Counted from the stretch's first letter, positions 55,075 through 64,000 are shown. The stretch is 64,000 nucleotides of DNA from an uncultured Flavobacteriales bacterium (GCA_937121175.1 CAKZKD010000012.1:62001-126000), one strand, 5' to 3'. The notes: generated by a model from the letters alone, not told the origin. A program made the numbers and translations.

Positions 55075-55862
55075 GTTCTTTTGATGCTGCCGCAAAACAC
55101 TACGACGATGATTTCACCAATTCGCCAATTGGTAGAATTCAACGAAAGCAGGTGTTGGATTATTTAGAGAAGCATTTACCAGCTAAAAACTTAAACCTAC
55201 TTGAAATAAATTGCGGCACCGGAGAAGACGCCCTTTGGCTTGCAAAAAAAGGACACCGAGTCGTTTGTACTGATGTTTCTGCTTCAATGCTAGAAATTGT
55301 AAAGGCAAAGGTTTCAAATGCTAAACTTGAGAAGAAGATTACGATTCAGCAGTTAGATTTAACTAAAATTGAATCTTGGGAAACAACCGAAAAATATGAT
55401 ATTATCTTCTCCAATTTTGCTGGTTTAAATTGTTTGAATCCTACCGAATTACAAGTTACTCTTGCTGAGCTTAGCAAGCTACTGAAGCCAAATGGGCAAT
55501 TAATTTTAGTATTTCTCGGTCGGTTTTGCGCTTGGGAAACCAAGTACTTTTTGCTAAAAGGAACATGGAAATCGGCGTTTCGCAGAATGAATAAGGAGGC
55601 TGTTTTTGCGGATGTTGACGGCGAAAAAGTAGCCACCTGGTACTATTCTATTTCTGGGGTTAAGAAATTAATATCCTATAATTTAAAACTAAAAAACAGC
55701 AAGGCAATAGGAACTCATGTACCTCCTTCGTACCTAAATCCATGGTTCAGGAACAAAAAATGGCTCTTGAATATATTCGCCGCACTTGACCAACTTTACG
55801 GAACTAGCCGTATTTTCACAGGCTTATCAGACCACTATTTAATTGAGTTAGAGAAAGCATGA
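55071..55862 (+). CDS. Class I SAM-dependent methyltransferase
   Basis: 263 residues from GTG 55071 (GTGA overlap). The SAM-binding motif I is LLEINCGTGEDALWLA (residues about 43-58), followed by VVCTDVSASMLEIVK. A late LILVFLGRFCAWETK is typical of small-molecule methyltransferases. Lying between two radical SAM genes with tight overlaps, it should act on the same product. Confidence 0.9.
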   Translation: MSSFDAAAKHYDDDFTNSPIGRIQRKQVLDYLEKHLPAKNLNLLEINCGTGEDALWLAKKGHRVVCTDVSASMLEIVKAKVSNAKLEKKITIQQLDLTKIESWETTEKYDIIFSNFAGLNCLNPTELQVTLAELSKLLKPNGQLILVFLGRFCAWETKYFLLKGTWKSAFRRMNKEAVFADVDGEKVATWYYSISGVKKLISYNLKLKNSKAIGTHVPPSYLNPWFRNKKWLLNIFAALDQLYGTSRIFTGLSDHYLIELEKA

Positions 55863-57229
55863 AAGTTCTATTGAGTCACGGTTATTTTTTGGAGGAAGAC
55901 CCGAAGGAACAAGAAGTCATGCGTCCCTATCCTACTCTAGGATTACTGTACATTTCGGCCTACCTGAATGAACACCAAAAAACACACGAAGTATTTGATA
56001 CAACCTTTTCCAACAAATCGAAATTCAAAGCTCAACTAATAGAAATCAAACCAGACCTAATTGCTTTTTACACCAATTTAATGACCAAGGTGAACATCAT
56101 TGAATTGATTCAATTCATTAAACAGACCGAACAATTATCGAATTGCCAAATTGTTCTAGGCGGGCCAGATATTACCTACAATGTAGAGAATTACATGAAC
56201 GCTGGTGCTGATTTCTTGATTATTGGCGAAGGAGAGCAGACTGCTCTAGAATTAGTTAATGCATTGGAATCGAAGTCAGATTTTAGTACAATAACTGGAC
56301 TGGTTTTCAAAGACAAAAAAGGAATTCAGAAAAACCCAGCCAGAGTAAAAATTAAAGAACTCGACAAATTACCGCTTCCCAATAGAGCTGCATATCCAAT
56401 AGAAAAATATTTGGCGACGTGGAAGAATGCACATGGCGAAAGCGCGCTCAATGTAAGCACACAAAGAGGTTGTCCATATACCTGTAAATGGTGTAGCACA
56501 GCTGTTTACGGTCAGAGTTACCGACGAAGGTCTGCCAAAAAAGTGGTAGAAGAATTGGCGGAACTAAAGACAACCTATAACCCCGATACCTTCTGGTTCG
56601 TTGACGATGTATTTACGGTGAGTCACAAATGGTTACGTGAATTTCATGCCGAAATACTGAGAACTGGTCTTCAAATCAATTTTGAGTGTATTACAAGAGC
56701 CGAACGTATGAATGACGAGGTTATTCAGCTGCTCAAAGAGAGTGGTTGTATTCGGGTTTGGATTGGTGCAGAAAGTGGTTCCCAGCGAATTATTGACGCT
56801 ATGGACCGTAGGGTTGACATTAACCAAGTGAAGGAAATGCTAATTAAAACCCGCGAAAGTGGAATTGAAACTGGCACTTTCATCATGGTAGGTTATCCTG
56901 GAGAAACTGTTGAAGACATTGAAACAACTGCTCAGTATTTAGTCGATGCCCTACCCGACTATTTTACCATTACCAAGAGTTACCCAATAAAGGGTACACG
57001 ACTCTACACAGAAATTGAAGAAAACATAACTCAAAAACCGGAATGGACAACATCCACAGACCGGGAAATTGATTTTGAGCGCAAATACTCGGACCGCTTT
57101 TACGACATGGCGATTCGGAACATTTACAATCGCGTAAAGCTGGAGCGTGAACGAAAAGCAGGTGGAAAAAGCCTAAAAACTCATGCTAAGGTATTCGGTA
57201 CCCAATTAGGAATGAAACTTTTATCGTAA
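55859..57229 (+). CDS. B12-binding radical SAM protein (second of the cluster)
   Basis: 456 residues with the same architecture as the first: B12-like N-terminus, then TQRGCPYTCKWCSTAVYG (C205, C209, C212), AESGSQRIIDAMDRRV and FIMVGYPGETVED. The first gene reads TTRGCPFKCNWCAKPIYG at the same place, so the two are paralogs. ATGA overlap with the methyltransferase. Substrate unknown. Confidence 0.92.
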   Translation: MKVLLSHGYFLEEDPKEQEVMRPYPTLGLLYISAYLNEHQKTHEVFDTTFSNKSKFKAQLIEIKPDLIAFYTNLMTKVNIIELIQFIKQTEQLSNCQIVLGGPDITYNVENYMNAGADFLIIGEGEQTALELVNALESKSDFSTITGLVFKDKKGIQKNPARVKIKELDKLPLPNRAAYPIEKYLATWKNAHGESALNVSTQRGCPYTCKWCSTAVYGQSYRRRSAKKVVEELAELKTTYNPDTFWFVDDVFTVSHKWLREFHAEILRTGLQINFECITRAERMNDEVIQLLKESGCIRVWIGAESGSQRIIDAMDRRVDINQVKEMLIKTRESGIETGTFIMVGYPGETVEDIETTAQYLVDALPDYFTITKSYPIKGTRLYTEIEENITQKPEWTTSTDREIDFERKYSDRFYDMAIRNIYNRVKLERERKAGGKSLKTHAKVFGTQLGMKLLS

Positions 57230-57232
57230 AAA

Positions 57233-58423
57233 ATGAGTCCAAATTCAATCGTAAAGTTCTGTTTCAGTTTCTGTATTGTCATCATTGTAATTCTTTCTTG
57301 CAAAAAAAAAGACCCAGAGCCTCTGGAATTTCCGACACCACCGACCCATGAAGTTCAAATAGAAAGTGAATGGCTTTATCTAAACTGGTATCCTAGCACT
57401 GATGAAACTCAATCGACCATTGAATCTGGTCTAAAATGGTGCTTTTCTTATTTAGGAGCAACTCTTCCAACTGGATCAATGAAAAAAGCACTCATTTGGC
57501 AAAATGACCAAAAAATCAGACTTAATATCCTTGAGTTGGGATTCAATGAACAGGCTGAATTAACCCTTAGAAGAATAGTTAGCACCATCAAAAATAATGA
57601 AGACTACCAAATTAAAGGAGGTATAGACCTTGGTCGATTGGTTGTTACCATTTTCAACAATTCTAACCACTATTATGAAATAGTGAATATGCCAAAAACG
57701 CTGGATGAATTTGATGGCCAGCAAATCTACTCTACTAAAAAAGCTGGAATTGAGGAGTCACTTGTATCATTTGCCAATCGGGTTTTGCTTTTTCCTGAAA
57801 ACCTTTCAAGCGAAACCAAAAAATTCAAATCTCTAGAAGTGGAAGGATCTATTAGAAGTGAGAATGTGAAAATTAAAGAATTTGAAGTTTTTGATTTTAT
57901 GCCCAATGGACAACCTCGCTTCGGGATTTATGATTTAGAGGGCAAGATAATAAATGGCGCAGACACCAAATTGACATCAGCAGGAAAGCCAGCGAAATGT
58001 CATTGGTGTCACGAATCTACTGTTTCAAGGCCTTTTGTATCAACGACCAATGTTCCGGGTTACTACACAATTGCACAGTTTGACTCACTAACGGAGGAAG
58101 CAATGAAATATGTGAATGAATCCAGAAGTAAATTAAACTCAGACTTAGACTTTGGCAATACTAGTGAGCACACCCAATTCGACAAGATTTACATTAGATT
58201 TTTGGAGCCTTCCCTCAAAAGGTTGGCCAGCGAGTATGCTATTAGTGAAGAAGAAGCTTTCAATCGATTTAAGTCGCTGCCTACTCACCGAAGTGCTGAA
58301 TTTCCTGATATGGGAGAACTGTATTCACGAAAACAAATTGACTTGCTGAGCGCTGTTGAACTAATACCAATAAGTAAGAATGCCCGAGACACGGAACTTA
58401 ACGAACCCAATTTACTCAAATGA
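57233..58423 (+). CDS. Hypothetical lipoprotein with a CxxCH motif
   Basis: 396 residues; lipobox IVIILVILSCKKK-like (Cys23) after a signal peptide. KPAKCHWCHESTV at residues 256-260 is a C-x2-C-H motif, which would bind heme c if the protein is exported, though a single motif can also occur by chance. The remaining sequence is not recognised. It starts 3 bp after the radical SAM gene and overlaps the next gene by 4 bp, so it belongs to the cluster. Confidence 0.65.
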   Translation: MSPNSIVKFCFSFCIVIIVILSCKKKDPEPLEFPTPPTHEVQIESEWLYLNWYPSTDETQSTIESGLKWCFSYLGATLPTGSMKKALIWQNDQKIRLNILELGFNEQAELTLRRIVSTIKNNEDYQIKGGIDLGRLVVTIFNNSNHYYEIVNMPKTLDEFDGQQIYSTKKAGIEESLVSFANRVLLFPENLSSETKKFKSLEVEGSIRSENVKIKEFEVFDFMPNGQPRFGIYDLEGKIINGADTKLTSAGKPAKCHWCHESTVSRPFVSTTNVPGYYTIAQFDSLTEEAMKYVNESRSKLNSDLDFGNTSEHTQFDKIYIRFLEPSLKRLASEYAISEEEAFNRFKSLPTHRSAEFPDMGELYSRKQIDLLSAVELIPISKNARDTELNEPNLLK

Positions 58424-59883
58424 GTTCAAGTATTCGATTCCAGAATAAGAGAATAAACTCCTTTGAGTGTCTGCTACTAGGTATCCCTATTTTAAGTTGG
58501 GCTTTAGTTTATTTTATGCTTGGTTTTGATGGATTAACTGGTCAAGATGCGTATGAATATGCTAGATACTCAGACTCATGGTTGAATTATCTCCAGAACG
58601 GACAAAACCCAGGAAACTATTTCTGGCCAATGCTATATCCAGTTTTAGGTGCTTTGATATCATTTATCACATTTCTTCCTGTCGAGATTTCATTGCAGTT
58701 GATTAGTGTGCTTTCCATTTCTATTAGTAGTTTCCTTTTATTTCGAATAACTTCCCTTTTCTTTAATATTCAAGCAAAATGGTCCTTTGGATTAATTGCT
58801 ATTTTTTATTGTTTTTCTGCTTATAATTTTAGAATACAAATGATGTCAATGACCGATGCCTTGGCGTCTATGTTGTGTTTATCGGTGTACTACTACTTCT
58901 TTTGGTATAGAAAAAACTCGAAACCAATTTATCTGCTACTAATAGCCTTGTTGGCTTCGGCAGCAATAAATACAAGATATATATCCTTGTTGTTGGTCCT
59001 TCTGCCATTATTCTTTGCCGTTCTCCAAGCCCTTAAAACTAAATCCTTCATAAGCCTACTTCTTATGATTCCCTTAGTCCTATTTCCATGTATTCCACAT
59101 GTATTAATTAGATGGGAAACCTTATTTGATTTCATTCATCATGAGGCCGTTTCAGAATGGAGTTTGACTAATTATTTTATTCGTCCCGAATTTTATATCC
59201 AACGTGGGAATGCACTTAGGTTACCAAACGCCTTATATGTTCTGAGTCCTTTTTTTCACCCCGGTTACTTGTTAATTGGGTTCTTAGCATTATTTGGAAT
59301 GAACCAAAAATTAGATTTTAATAGAAAGATAGTACTCTTTTCGATTTTAATTTACCTGCTCTATTTTGCAGGATTAAACAACCATTTACTTCCTCAAAAT
59401 CTTAGGTACTTTGTAACTGTATTCCCTCTTGTTGCCTTACTTTCCTTCAGCTGGATTGCTAAGGCCATTGAAAGTTACTTCGTAGCTTTCAATCCAAAAT
59501 TGGTTTCTTTGGCAATTGTAGCTCTTATTCTTATTCAATTTGCTATTACCTCCTTTACCTTCAATTCCTCATTAAAAAGAAATCAGTTGGAGCAGAATAT
59601 TGCGAAGTATTTTGAAGATAAAAATGGACTCATGGTTTACTCTTATGGTATGAACATAGCCATGAAATATAGGAATAAGTCAAATGATTTTTTGTCTTTG
59701 CACGAAAGAGAAATTGATTGGCTTCCAACAAATGGTTACATTCTAGCGCACGATTCATGGAGTACTGGAAGACTAGAGAAACTTAGCCCTGGGCTTGTAT
59801 TCTCACAACTAAAATCAACTAATAGAATTGGGTTGAAACAAAATTTTGGACAACATTGGAAATTATACACCATTCTAGAATGA
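58420..59883 (+). CDS. GT39/PMT-like polytopic membrane protein
   Basis: 487 residues with about ten TM helices. The first periplasmic loop has FDGLTGQDAYEYARYSD, where acidic residues near GQDAYEYAR correspond to the catalytic D/E of dolichyl-phosphate-dependent or undecaprenyl-phosphate-dependent glycosyltransferases. It probably transfers a sugar from a lipid carrier to a glycan or lipid outside the inner membrane (inference). ATGA overlap with both neighbours. Confidence 0.75.
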   Translation: MSSSIRFQNKRINSFECLLLGIPILSWALVYFMLGFDGLTGQDAYEYARYSDSWLNYLQNGQNPGNYFWPMLYPVLGALISFITFLPVEISLQLISVLSISISSFLLFRITSLFFNIQAKWSFGLIAIFYCFSAYNFRIQMMSMTDALASMLCLSVYYYFFWYRKNSKPIYLLLIALLASAAINTRYISLLLVLLPLFFAVLQALKTKSFISLLLMIPLVLFPCIPHVLIRWETLFDFIHHEAVSEWSLTNYFIRPEFYIQRGNALRLPNALYVLSPFFHPGYLLIGFLALFGMNQKLDFNRKIVLFSILIYLLYFAGLNNHLLPQNLRYFVTVFPLVALLSFSWIAKAIESYFVAFNPKLVSLAIVALILIQFAITSFTFNSSLKRNQLEQNIAKYFEDKNGLMVYSYGMNIAMKYRNKSNDFLSLHEREIDWLPTNGYILAHDSWSTGRLEKLSPGLVFSQLKSTNRIGLKQNFGQHWKLYTILE

Positions 59884-60920
59884 TAGAAAAACTAATCATT
59901 CTAACTCCTGGGTTTCCGCACAACGAATCGGATACAACCTGCGTTCCACATCTCCAAAATTTCATAATTGGCCTCAAGAAACTCTCACCCGACCTTACCA
60001 TCATTGTCATTACAATTTCGTACCCCTTTTCGTCGAAACGATATCAATGGAACGGAATTGAGGTGGTTCCCTGTTATTCGTTTTTAGGCAAACTTGCCAA
60101 ATGGCCAAGAGCTATTTTTAATATTATAGCTGAAACTAAAAAAACTACAACAATTGTGCATTCGTTTTGGTTAACCGAGGCCAGCTTTACGGCATACATT
60201 GCAAAAAAAATCAAATCATTTGCTTGGATTAAAACTGCTATGGGGCAAGACGTTTATACTACAAACAATTACCTGAAGTTCATAAAAACCAGCCAGAACG
60301 ACACCGTCTTGCTTTCCTCCAGAAGTTTGGCCGAATTGAATAAATCTTGGGGAGAAAAGCAACGACCGATAATACCATTTGGAGTTGAGCCGATATTTGA
60401 AAACCAAACAAAATCAGCAACTGTAATTGGGGTTGGCTCACTTACTGAACTTAAAAACTTCTCTCAGTTTATTGAAGTAGCCAAATTAGTGTGTGCAGAA
60501 CATCACTCTGCTAGATTTATAATAGCAGGCGAAGGGCCTGAAACTGCGAAACTTCAAGACAAAATTGACCATTATGATCTCAATGAAACTGTGAAGCTGC
60601 TGGGGAACTTACCTAGAAGTGAAGTATTACGGCTCATGTCAACATCAAAGGTCTTACTGCACACCTCCAGAACCGAGGGTCAGGGTTACATTTTTAATGA
60701 AGCAATCTCGGCGAAATGCTATCTCGTTAGCACTCCAGTTGGCCAAGCAGAACCAACTTCGGATTGGGCTACAAGCTCCAATACAATTGAAATGGCGAAA
60801 GCTGTTTTGAGCTTTCTCAATTTAAATGATCTACCTAAACACCCTTCTCAACTTTCGATTGAAGACAATGCAAAGGAAATGTTGGCTCAATATGAATCAA
60901 TACTGTCCAACAACGCCTGA
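59880..60920 (+). CDS. Glycosyltransferase family 4
   Basis: 346 residues from ATG 59880 (ATGA overlap); a longer in-frame start 24 bp upstream is unlikely. GVGSLTELKNFSQFIEVAKLV, RFIIAGEGPETAKLQDKID, and VLLHTSRTEGQGYIFNEAISAKC match the GT4 C-terminal Rossmann domain (E-x7-E). It makes a retaining sugar bond from an NDP-sugar on the cytoplasmic face. The flippase gene follows after 2 bp. Confidence 0.92.
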   Translation: MIEKLIILTPGFPHNESDTTCVPHLQNFIIGLKKLSPDLTIIVITISYPFSSKRYQWNGIEVVPCYSFLGKLAKWPRAIFNIIAETKKTTTIVHSFWLTEASFTAYIAKKIKSFAWIKTAMGQDVYTTNNYLKFIKTSQNDTVLLSSRSLAELNKSWGEKQRPIIPFGVEPIFENQTKSATVIGVGSLTELKNFSQFIEVAKLVCAEHHSARFIIAGEGPETAKLQDKIDHYDLNETVKLLGNLPRSEVLRLMSTSKVLLHTSRTEGQGYIFNEAISAKCYLVSTPVGQAEPTSDWATSSNTIEMAKAVLSFLNLNDLPKHPSQLSIEDNAKEMLAQYESILSNNA

Positions 60921-60922
60921 TA

Positions 60923-62077
60923 ATGAGCTGGTCATCACCATACCTTAATCAGAAGTTAGCCACTTCTGGACTTAATATCCTTAGAAGCACTGCTCCCACT
61001 GTTTTCATATTTGTAATAACCCTGTACGGAGTGCAAAAGTTTAGTGCAATTAATTGGGGGCAAATTATTGAACTTCAAATGTGGATGTACCTGATTGTCT
61101 TTATTGCCGGTTGGGGAAACAAAGACTTTTTATTACGAAAGTATAGCGCCTCCCCACAACTTATTGCTCGAAACTTTAGCAGGAGTGCCACTACCAGGCT
61201 TTTTCTATTAGTTCCGAGCCTCGCCTTTTTCTTTTTTTACTCCGCAGAAGTTGCAGGATTAGTGCTTTTAATAATCGTTGTTAGGTACGTCCACAATAGC
61301 CTAGATTCATTAATCATTTATAATAAAACTTTTAAGCTTCATTTAATCGCAGAGTTTTGTTCCACGGTCATTCTATTAGGATTTTTAATAGGCTCAGATT
61401 CCTTTGAAGTCTCCAACATTCTCATGTTTTTTTTACTGGCCGAAACAATCAAAACCACATTTATTCTACTGCGATTTAGAAATGAATTTCAGAGCTTAAA
61501 ATTCGATATAATCCATATACAGCTTGCGTTTCCATTTTTCTTAATCGGGTTTAGCGGTTGGATTCAGTCTAGAATTGACATGTACGTTATTGATCAAATG
61601 ATGGATACCGCAACTTTAGCAAACTACCGCATACTTTCTAATTCATTTTTGATGGTGCAAAGTATTTCAGCCCTTGCTGTCTATCCCTATGTAAAGCAAC
61701 TTTACCGAGCCAAATCAAAAACAGTCAATCAACTTTCTGTTTTAGTGATTAAGCTTAGTATTCCTATTGTTGTTTTTAGCACTGTTGTTATCTACCTAAT
61801 ATTCAGCAACCTAAAAGAACTTGCACTTGACCCATCCTATTACATTGTTGCTGCATCAGGGGCACTTCCAGCATTTTTGTACATATTGGATGTATATCAA
61901 TTTTACAAAGCTGGTAAAGAGAAAATCATCCTACATTTAAATATTATTGGAGCGATTGTAAATTTACTTTTAGCGGTTTTGGGAACCTATTTGTATGGAT
62001 TTATTGGTGCCTTAATTGCAAATACCATATCGCAATGGTTATTATTAATCGCTTTTAAAAAATACAAACCTGCATGA
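60923..62077 (+). CDS. Polysaccharide flippase (Wzx/MATE-like)
   Basis: 384 residues with about ten to twelve TM helices, N-terminus KLATSGLNILRSTAPTVFIFVITLYGVQKF and LPAFLYILDVYQFYKAGKEK near the C-terminus, as in oligosaccharide-lipid flippases of the MOP superfamily. It would move the lipid-linked glycan made by the GT4 enzyme across the inner membrane. ATGA overlap with the next gene. Confidence 0.8.
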   Translation: MSWSSPYLNQKLATSGLNILRSTAPTVFIFVITLYGVQKFSAINWGQIIELQMWMYLIVFIAGWGNKDFLLRKYSASPQLIARNFSRSATTRLFLLVPSLAFFFFYSAEVAGLVLLIIVVRYVHNSLDSLIIYNKTFKLHLIAEFCSTVILLGFLIGSDSFEVSNILMFFLLAETIKTTFILLRFRNEFQSLKFDIIHIQLAFPFFLIGFSGWIQSRIDMYVIDQMMDTATLANYRILSNSFLMVQSISALAVYPYVKQLYRAKSKTVNQLSVLVIKLSIPIVVFSTVVIYLIFSNLKELALDPSYYIVAASGALPAFLYILDVYQFYKAGKEKIILHLNIIGAIVNLLLAVLGTYLYGFIGALIANTISQWLLLIAFKKYKPA

Positions 62078-62922
62078 AATTTTCTTGCCCAGAAACTGGC
62101 GTTATTTTCAATATTGACAAGAGCGATAAAAATGAAACAGCTCCAAAATCTTATCATTTCAATAATGGGGTTCACAGTATATTAAGTGAAGAATTGAATA
62201 AGTTATTAGCGGAATATATTCCTGCATTTGAAAAGTACCGCGAGCCTTATCTAAAATCAATTAGTTCAGATGATTTTAGAGATTTGCCATACGTCAATTT
62301 TGATAAGGCAACTTGGAAATTAAGGCAATATGACCTTGAGTTAGTGCAATCTTTAATGCCTGCGAAGAGAAATAAAATTCTGGAAATTGGTGCGTGGACA
62401 GGTTGGCTAAGCCACCATTTAGCCAAAGAAAACGACTTACTGGCGTTGGATTATTTTACCCATGAATTAGATGGATTGGCAGCAAAAAAATTCTATTCAG
62501 AGGATTGGTTAACTGTGCAAATGGATTTGGAAAATTTTTCTATTATTCAAGAGAAGTTTGATTTGATAGTCGTAAACCGAGCATGTAGTTACTTTACGGA
62601 TTTGAATAGAAGTTTAGAACAAATTAAGACATTACTAAAACCTAATGGGAAGATTGTACTTTTAGGAATTTGTTACTATTCAAATACAGTACAAGCGAAG
62701 CAACGACTAACTGACTTGCAAGTAGATTTCGAGCAAAAAAGCGGCATCCCGTTCTTTTTCAAAACTTACAAGGGCTTAATTGATAGTGACGAACTATTCG
62801 TGATAAAAAATGCAAGTTTTGAAATAAAAAATTACTCACAACTTAGATTCAAATCTTTCATTAATAAATTTAGAAAAAACAAGCCTGAGTACCTATACGC
62901 CACATGGCAAAAACGCTGTTAA
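62074..62922 (+). CDS. Class I SAM-dependent methyltransferase with Trm112-like N-terminus
   Basis: 282 residues. The N-terminal 50 residues (MKFSCPETGVIFNIDKSD...YHFNNGVHSILSEE) resemble a Trm112-type zinc-ribbon/partner domain, though with only one Cys. Then the methyltransferase fold: ILEIGAWTGWLSHHLAKENDLLALDYF and IVLLGICYYS. Substrate is unknown, presumably the cluster product. It is the last intact gene of the plus-strand cluster. Confidence 0.82.
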   Translation: MKFSCPETGVIFNIDKSDKNETAPKSYHFNNGVHSILSEELNKLLAEYIPAFEKYREPYLKSISSDDFRDLPYVNFDKATWKLRQYDLELVQSLMPAKRNKILEIGAWTGWLSHHLAKENDLLALDYFTHELDGLAAKKFYSEDWLTVQMDLENFSIIQEKFDLIVVNRACSYFTDLNRSLEQIKTLLKPNGKIVLLGICYYSNTVQAKQRLTDLQVDFEQKSGIPFFFKTYKGLIDSDELFVIKNASFEIKNYSQLRFKSFINKFRKNKPEYLYATWQKRC

Positions 62923-63049
62923 CTTTAAATCTCTTTTTCTTCACGAAAGGAAAAGCCATTTTATTATACATTAAGTGAAATTCAGAACTCTAAACAATGG
63001 GTAAGTTCAAGAGCGGCTTTAACAAAGCTGGTGGCGTAAAACCCACATA

Positions 63050-63537
63050 TTGCATGTGATCTGGTGCATTTTAGTTTTAATTCAAGGTTACATCACCAAT
63101 TTTAATAGCCCAAAATCGGATGCACATTTAATACGAGAAAGTGGTTGGGCGTTAGCTGCTAAACTGGGGCATTCCCCTAACCGATGGTCACAAATATTAG
63201 CCACATGTCCTTTTGTGGATACAGAAAAACAAGGACTTAATATTGGTTTCGGTTGGGGAATAAGCGCGGCATTGTTTGAAGGTCTTACTTTAGACGAAAG
63301 TTCAAAAAAACAAGTTGAATCTAATTCAATATTAATTCAATATTAATTCAATGTTTGCTATTCGAATTTTCACAAGAAGAACGTAATTTTATTAAAGAGG
63401 GAGTTTTATTTTCTTTTAGTAATAGAGTATATCCTTTCATGGACAAAAACATATTAATCAATCATGTTTTGCCTAGAATTGACTCCACAAACGATTATTA
63501 TTCAGACTCTATTTTTACCACCGAATTCAAGAATTAG
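63050..63537 (+). pseudogene. Broken protein-like ORF with an 11-bp tandem repeat at the frameshift
   Basis: Two open stretches, 63050-63346 and 63355-63537, are in different frames. The first has coherent protein-like text (RESGWALAAKLGHSPNRWSQILATCPFVD ... LNIGFGWGISAALFEG). The break falls inside three copies of TAATTCAATAT. Removing one 11-bp copy puts both stretches in one frame (...SNSILIQCLLFEFSQEE...). Upstream, a third frame reads MGKFKSGFNKAGGVKPTYCM from 62998 and stops, suggesting a further lesion. I do not recognise the family. Confidence 0.4.
63322..63353 (+). repeat. 11-bp tandem repeat (TAATTCAATAT x ~3)
   Basis: Units at 63322-63332, 63333-63343 and a partial at 63344-63353. 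The unit is not a multiple of three, so copy number changes shift the reading frame of the ORF it lies in. Confidence 0.85.
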
Positions 63538-63577
63538 AGTAAATAAGACAACTTTTCGTTTCAATTTAAAAAACCAA

Positions 63578-64000
63578 TTACGATAATTTTTGAGCAGGTC
63601 TGGCTAGCTCAAACAACTTTCGTTCAATTGGAAAACCATAAGCATCATTATCAACTCTCCACCGTCCTAGTTTTTGTACAGGGTAAAACAGCCGACGACG
63701 TTTTCCGTACCCGACCTTCAAGAAAAATTTGAAATTTTCGAAGAATTTATACATTTCATCGTTAACCCATGGACCAGCGGAACCTATATAATCAAAGGTT
63801 GACCACTCTTCCAAACTGTTTGGCAAAACGTAGCCTTCTTTTACCACATCGTCTGTAATTCTTGAGCCTGGGTAAGGTTTAAAATAAAATATAGGTGTTT
63901 CAAATTTCGGAGAAATTGCATTCAATTGTTTCACGACAGAAATGGTTGCATCAAGACTTTTCTGCGTTTCTTTAGGAAAGCCTACTATGAATGGAAAGAT
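63578..64000 (-). CDS. Radical SAM protein, C-terminal part, truncated by window end
   Basis: The minus-strand frame is open to the window edge; upstream codons read IFPFIVGFPKETQKSLDATISVV before the GTG that looks like a start. FIVGFPKET is the conserved radical SAM segment seen in the two other radical SAM genes here (FFLQFGYPEET, FIMVGYPGET). C-terminal half: PIFYFKPYPGSRITDDVVKEGYVLPNSLEEW, typical of B12-radical SAM proteins in glycan clusters. It converges on the broken ORF. Confidence 0.85.
   Translation of the reverse strand: MFPFIVGFPKETQKSLDATISVVKQLNAISPKFETPIFYFKPYPGSRITDDVVKEGYVLPNSLEEWSTFDYIGSAGPWVNDEMYKFFENFKFFLKVGYGKRRRLFYPVQKLGRWRVDNDAYGFPIERKLFELARPAQKLS

Noticed and set aside
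63241-63300. The GFGWGISAALFEG segment as the end of a FabH-like ketoacyl synthase.
   Set aside because: The glycine-rich match is short and the preceding residues lack the usual Asn-x-x-S-A-S-x-P region, so no family is assigned.
1-64000. CRISPR arrays, tRNA or rRNA genes, integrase or transposase genes.
   Set aside because: None seen. No regularly spaced repeats, no cloverleaf with conserved TTCGA arm and no recombinase motifs were found while reading both strands.

Overview
The window looks like chromosomal DNA of a Bacteroidota bacterium, probably in the Flavobacteriales/Crocinitomicaceae-Cryomorphaceae range (inference). The DNA is AT-rich by eye. Several proteins end in type IX secretion (T9SS) sorting domains. 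Families typical of the phylum are present (DUF4293, DUF3857/transglutaminase, YwqK-like MORN repeats, DUF4105). Many genes have the Bacteroidota -7 box TAnnTTTG upstream, often very close to the start codon, and non-ATG starts are common.

Layout. 1-5.9 kb: end of a pyridoxamine-phosphate-oxidase-like gene, a TetA-like MFS exporter, a DUF2779 nuclease-like protein, and a CDP-sugar block (rfbF, rfbG, RmlC-like epimerase). 5.9-14.3 kb: a four-gene run of envelope proteins (giant TPR/MORN protein, active transglutaminase-like DUF3857 protein, a paralog without the catalytic Cys, and a DUF4105 membrane protein). 14.5-18.5 kb: a secreted S41 peptidase, DUF4293 protein, YggS-type PLP protein and a HEAT-repeat protein.

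18.76-27.12 kb is the most interesting part: a defence island. One tight operon holds a DUF6088/AbiEi-like antitoxin, an AbiEii-like nucleotidyltransferase toxin, hsdM, hsdS, an Abi_C-type abortive infection gene and hsdR. In front lies a symmetric four-half-site GGGAC operator over the promoter. The island is bounded by a ~62-bp imperfect direct repeat at each end and, at the right end, by an attC-like imperfect hairpin. The outer arm of that hairpin pairs perfectly over 10 bp with the sequence at the far left end of the island, which is what a circular integron-type cassette would give. No integrase is present in the window.

27.1-38.5 kb: a lipoprotein, a Cu/Zn permease-HMA fusion behind two matching palindromic operators, a PH-domain protein, pyrR-pyrB, a STAS protein, a T9SS protein, RNase Z, a TPR protein, a membrane patatin, a fused formiminotransferase-cyclodeaminase and an AhpD-like protein. 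38.6-52.6 kb: a large Asp-box/VPS10-like protein, gpmA with two tandem HAD paralogs, formyl-THF cyclo-ligase with a metallophosphoesterase, a LamG T9SS protein, prfC with lipoproteins, and an SpmA/SpmB-like membrane protein.

52.7-64 kb: a probable surface glycan or glycolipid cluster of overlapping genes: nucleotidyltransferase, two B12-type radical SAM proteins with a methyltransferase between them, a lipoprotein with one CxxCH motif, a GT39-like membrane protein, a GT4 glycosyltransferase, a Wzx-like flippase and another methyltransferase. It ends in a broken gene with an 11-bp tandem repeat at the frameshift and the 3' end of a third radical SAM gene on the other strand.
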